64,000 nucleotides of DNA, taken from the NCBI RefSeq assembly GCF_022581195.2, contig NC_061469.1:8984501-9048500 (forward strand), in the 5' to 3' direction. The notes under the pieces are model-generated. The model was given only the letters and a program-made list of their open reading frames with translations. It did not search any database and had not been told where the DNA came from. The position numbers and the translations under genes are program-made. This stretch comes from Helicoverpa zea. Taxonomy: Eukaryota; Arthropoda; Insecta; Lepidoptera; Noctuidae. Shown piece by piece: positions 59,964-64,000 of this stretch. The number at the start of each line of letters is the position of its first letter. The stretch's first letter is position 1.

Positions 59964-62018
59964 ATGGCTGATCAGGACCAGAAGAAGTTAGAGGAACGAA
60001 CGATCAAGGCGGAAAAAGAAGCAAAGGCGATTGAAGAGGAATTGGACAAAATATCTAAAGGTGACCTAGGATATATAGGTGACCCACGGCTTGAGAAGCT
60101 GTCTACTGAGAATGAAAAACTCAAACATCGCTTGGTTATATTGGAAAATGCGATAAAAGCGGAATGTTCCGGCACTAACTCAACAGCTGTTAAAAAAGAA
60201 ACCAAGAAACGTCCAACTTTGATCACCGATGTAAACTCTGTTGAAGGCAACATATGTTTAGTGGATGAACTAAAGAATATATTCGAAGTGGCCATTACAT
60301 CAGCTTATCCTGATTTAAAGGATCCCCCAGTGGTCATCACACTTTCTGGCAACAATCCAAAATTCGGAGACTACCAGTGCAACTCGGCGATGGCTATCTC
60401 ACAGATGCTTAAAGCTAATAATGTGAAGACCAACCCTCGGGAAGTGGCTAATAACATCTTAAACAAAACTCCAACTTCACCATTTATTGAGAGGATTGAA
60501 GTAGCTGGAGCTGGATTTTTGAACATTTACATCAACAAAATGATTGCTGAACACATTTTGAACTGTATATTACGATTTGGAGTAAAACCTCCTCCAGTGA
60601 AAAAAGAAAAGGTTGTTGTTGATTTCTCAGCACCAAATATTGCCAAGGAGATGCATGTAGGTCATCTAAGGTCCACCATCATAGGAGAAAGTATTTGTCG
60701 TGTTCTAGAATTCTTGGGCCATGATGTATTGAGGATCAACCATTTGGGAGACTGGGGAACACAATTCGGAATGTTGATTGCACACTTACAAGATCAATTT
60801 CCTGACTACAAAACTCACTCTCCCCCAATCTCAGATCTGCAAGCTTTCTACAAGGAGTCTAAGAAAAGGTTTGATACAGATGAAGAATTTAAGAAGCGAG
60901 CTTATGCATGTGTGGTGGCACTGCAGGCGGGCCAGCCTGATTACATTGCTGCCTGGAAACTCATTTGTGAAGTATCTCGCCAAGAGTTCCAGAAGATTTA
61001 TGATCGACTTGATATCAGTATTATTGATCGGGGAGAGTCATTCTATAATGAAAGAATGCATGTTGTTGTCAAGCAGCTTAAAGACGGTGGCTTTTTAGAA
61101 AATGATGAAGGCAGGTTGATTATGTGGGGTGACCCTGACAAACATGATAGTATACCCCTCACTGTTGTAAAGTCTGATGGAGGTTACACTTATGACACAT
61201 CTGATATGGCAACCATTAAGCAAAGGGTGGAGGAAGAGAAGGCAGACAGGTTTGTGTATGTCACTGATGCTGGTCAAGCTACGCATTTTGTTGTCATAGA
61301 AGCCTGTGCACGCCGAGCTGGTATTCTAAAGGGTGATCAGCGTATGGAACATGTTGGCTTTGGAGTTGTGTTAGGGGAGGATAAGAAAAAATTCAAGACC
61401 AGGTCTGGAGACACCATCAAACTTATTAAGCTACTTGATGAGGGTTTGAAGAGGGCTTTGGACAAACTTGTTGAGAAGGGACGAGACAAGGTCTTAACAC
61501 CTGAGGAATTGAAACGGGCTCAGGAAGCCATTGCTTATGGTTGTATTAAGTATGCAGATCTTTCACATAACAGGGTAAATGACTATGTATTCTCTTTTGA
61601 TAAGATGTTAGATGACAAAGGTAACACTGCTGTATACCTGTTGTATGCCTTGACTCGTATCCGGTCAATAGCACGGACAGCACAGATCTCAGAGGAACAG
61701 CTACAAGCTGAGGTTGAGAAATCTGGCTTCAAGTTTGACCACGAAGCTGAATGGAAACTAGGGAAAGTATTACTCAGGTTCCCAGAAATCATTTTGAAAG
61801 TATCCTCAGATCTGTACCTGCACAGCTTGTGTGAGTATCTATATGAAATATCATCTGCATTCACAGAGTTCTATGATAAATGTTACTGCATTGAAAAAGA
61901 TAAAGAAGGAAAGATTGTCAAGATTATCTATGAAAGGTTGATGCTTTGTGAAATCACTGCCAGAGTTATGGAAAAATGTTTGTTCTTACTAGGTATTAAA
62001 ACAGTATCTAAAATGTAA
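59964..62018 (+). CDS. RARS1: Arginyl-tRNA synthetase, cytoplasmic
   Basis: Class I aminoacyl-tRNA synthetase charging tRNA-Arg in the cytosol. It is a single uninterrupted frame of 684 residues (human 660). Residues 1-55 are a charged Leu/Lys/Glu coiled coil, the region that in animals anchors the enzyme in the multi-synthetase complex. The ArgRS N-terminal additional domain follows (about 85-215, including NPKFGDYQCNSAMAISQM). The HIGH signature is HVGHLRS at 231-237, in SAPNIAKEMHVGHLRS. The second signature region is FKTRSGDT at 477, the form used instead of KMSK in eukaryotic cytosolic ArgRS. The DALR anticodon-binding domain ends in LLGIKTVSKM. The first ATG, just after the putative 5' UTR, gives the expected N-terminus. 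No introns interrupt the coding region, unlike every other gene in the window. Confidence 0.97.
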   Translation: MADQDQKKLEERTIKAEKEAKAIEEELDKISKGDLGYIGDPRLEKLSTENEKLKHRLVILENAIKAECSGTNSTAVKKETKKRPTLITDVNSVEGNICLVDELKNIFEVAITSAYPDLKDPPVVITLSGNNPKFGDYQCNSAMAISQMLKANNVKTNPREVANNILNKTPTSPFIERIEVAGAGFLNIYINKMIAEHILNCILRFGVKPPPVKKEKVVVDFSAPNIAKEMHVGHLRSTIIGESICRVLEFLGHDVLRINHLGDWGTQFGMLIAHLQDQFPDYKTHSPPISDLQAFYKESKKRFDTDEEFKKRAYACVVALQAGQPDYIAAWKLICEVSRQEFQKIYDRLDISIIDRGESFYNERMHVVVKQLKDGGFLENDEGRLIMWGDPDKHDSIPLTVVKSDGGYTYDTSDMATIKQRVEEEKADRFVYVTDAGQATHFVVIEACARRAGILKGDQRMEHVGFGVVLGEDKKKFKTRSGDTIKLIKLLDEGLKRALDKLVEKGRDKVLTPEELKRAQEAIAYGCIKYADLSHNRVNDYVFSFDKMLDDKGNTAVYLLYALTRIRSIARTAQISEEQLQAEVEKSGFKFDHEAEWKLGKVLLRFPEIILKVSSDLYLHSLCEYLYEISSAFTEFYDKCYCIEKDKEGKIVKIIYERLMLCEITARVMEKCLFLLGIKTVSKM

Positions 62019-62104
62019 CTGCTTCAAGTGGTACTTAGTTTTAGGCATATCACAATATTCTAATTTATATACCAGTAATTTATACAATGCCTAAAGATTT
62101 TTAC

Positions 62105-62110
62105 ATTAAA
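62105..62110 (+). promoter_or_regulatory. Candidate ArgRS poly(A) signal (ATTAAA)
   Basis: ATTAAA, 86 bp after the stop codon, followed by a GT/T-rich stretch (TGTGTTTGTAAAATTTTTAT) suited to cleavage factor binding. Confidence 0.5.
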
Positions 62111-62129
62111 TAATAACTCAAAATGTGTT

Positions 62130-64000
62130 TGTAAAATTTTTATTTATTGAGTTCCCAAAAACCTCTACAAAACTATACCAGGGTCCGATATCAAAGGTAA
62201 CATTCATGTCATAACACTATTTTTATCTGATAGAAAAATTAATAATAGAATAGTCACTGGGTTTTATTTATAAGGCAGGTAGCGCATTAGAATTCAAACA
62301 GGTTTACCCAAAAGACCTAAAATTGTAGTAGTTATAACTTGGGATTCTCAATTACTAAATGGTCACAAAACATTTATTGATATCAACTCGACATCTATAA
62401 TTTGGCGCTCAAGGCACTTCGCACACGGCGTCGTAGCGTAACCGTATGGTTGCACCGTACCGTACGGAATGCCTTACTAAGATTGATCATTCAAGCCTAT
62501 TACGTTACCTGCCCTACGCAATCTGATGCTTGTATTATCTTACCATCTACAACAATACACGTTACATCACATTAAACATCGTACAGACAACAATATTACT
62601 TCCGCGCAAGCGTCCCCTCGTACAACATTACTCATTAGCCTCGATGTTACAGAACGCATTCAAAATCATTCAAGATTTCAATAACAAACCATTGATCAGA
62701 GGCGGACGCTCTCACAAATGTACTTATAACAAAAACATTACTCCCACTAGTAATACATGAAACTAGTAGGTACTTGTATACTGATGTCACAATTCCTGAA
62801 CAAGTGATTATTATATGGGCACAATTTTTTTAACAGTGACAAATTATTAAAAAGCTTAATTTAACGTTTAATAGCGGTAATTTTAAATGGATTATTTAGC
62901 TAAAATATTGTAATTTTCCTTATAAAAGATCCGCAGTAGGCATTATGATAAATATTGAAATACATAGTAGGTACATTTAATTGAGAGACAGAGTTTTGAA
63001 AATAGAGGAGTTTGCGACTCAAGGTGGTTGGAAAATAAAAAAGATACGCCAAAGGAAGACGGTTATAAGAAAGTTTGATTACTTTCAAAAGTTTGGAATA
63101 AGTAAGGAATGTTAATTTGATTTAGAAGACCTACCAATAGCATCTCTGGAAGACTTGAGACACGCAATCGCTTTAGCAATATCAACATTTACAGCGACAG
63201 GGAACATTTAACAGTCGTAGATAATACGAGAAATATTTAGCAATTGTATTTGGCTAGGTACAATCGAAGCGACGAGTATTACATATCGGTACTGTCGACG
63301 CCACGAGTTTAGTGTTTATTATAATGACTACAGAAAATTGTCTCCATCGTACGTATTTAATAATAGGACCCTAATAATATCCGAAACATTACCTGACGCT
63401 ACCCTTCCCTACTTACAAATACTTTGCACTTTAGAGGAATTCTCATCTACTATGATATTAGAACTAGGTATCGTTACAATTACTACCTGATACCGTACTC
63501 TATAAGAAATACCTTTCCCATATTTTAAAATAAATTTGATTTTATTTCAACTAATCGTAGTGAGATAATTATGTTAAAAATAATTAATAATTTTCGTTTT
63601 TTGTGCATTCTTGTAATGTCTGATTATTACCCTGTGATAACCTTGGCTAACCGGTTTCAATGATTCTTCTTCAACCAATTCATTAAAAATGTTATAAGCC
63701 GCGCATGTACATTGTAGTCAGCCTAATTTGCAAACCGTCACATTGTTATGATTGGTTTGTGATTTTTCAGCTACGCGACTATATCACATTGCATAAAATT
63801 AATTTACATTTAACACATTTAAACGTTTGTAGCAAATACAATGACTAGAATGATTACAAAATCAAAATATAGCACTTAATTCATGTGACAATATAAAACA
63901 AAAAAAAAACCTTTGCTTAGGTAATCCATTGAAAGATAATTACGAATTAACACAATTCATCATATAGTAGTGGTATCGTATCAGCAGGAGTATTATATAG
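62130..64000. other. Downstream region without a recognisable gene
   Basis: About 1.9 kb of AT-rich sequence. At its left edge TTTTTATTTATTG gives AATAAATA on the minus strand. It could therefore be the 3' UTR of a convergent gene lying beyond the right edge, but this is only inference. No exon, repeat or RNA gene was recognised. Confidence 0.4.

Overview
The window is nuclear DNA from an insect, almost certainly a moth or butterfly (Lepidoptera, perhaps a noctuid-like moth; species not determined). The genes are split by GT-AG introns. The spacers are AT-rich and full of GTAGGTACCTAC-like words. The repeats are of types typical of Lepidoptera: tRNA-derived SINEs, rolling-circle Helitrons with a TC start and a hairpin-CTAG end, and many small inverted-repeat elements (MITEs). 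No bacterial features, CRISPR arrays or genuine tRNA/rRNA genes were seen.

Layout: (1) 1-22639, minus strand: the 5' part of a gene for a secreted coiled-coil protein. Five small exons are separated by two introns of about 10-11 kb that are packed with transposons: seven copies of one MITE family, two other MITE types, a head-to-tail pair of 2.3-2.4 kb Helitrons and Helitron fragments. The gene continues past the left edge. (2) 23340-28844, minus strand: a 14-exon gene for a 757-residue nuclear protein with four tandem Myb/SANT-like modules, a ZAD zinc-finger-associated domain and five C2H2 fingers. This is the most unusual gene here. (3) 29251-50365, plus strand: the complete 24-exon gene for mitochondrial RNA polymerase (POLRMT, 1402 residues), sharing a 406-bp head-to-head promoter region with gene 2. 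Its introns hold SINEs, MITEs, a full-length short Helitron, a PIF/Harbinger relic with a 564-bp tandem duplication, and an antisense LINE of about 4 kb. (4) 52747-58843, minus strand: the complete 15-exon katanin-interacting protein gene (KATNIP, 812 residues), tail-to-tail with POLRMT. (5) 59964-62018, plus strand: an intronless cytoplasmic arginyl-tRNA synthetase (684 residues), head-to-head with KATNIP. The last 2 kb has no recognisable gene.

Functionally the genes are a mixed set rather than a pathway: mitochondrial transcription, cytosolic translation, a ciliary/microtubule factor, a putative DNA-binding regulator and a secreted protein. The exon models were built by hand by matching splice sites, reading phase and family motifs. 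All internal phases of the POLRMT, KATNIP and zinc-finger models close without a frameshift, which is the main support for them.
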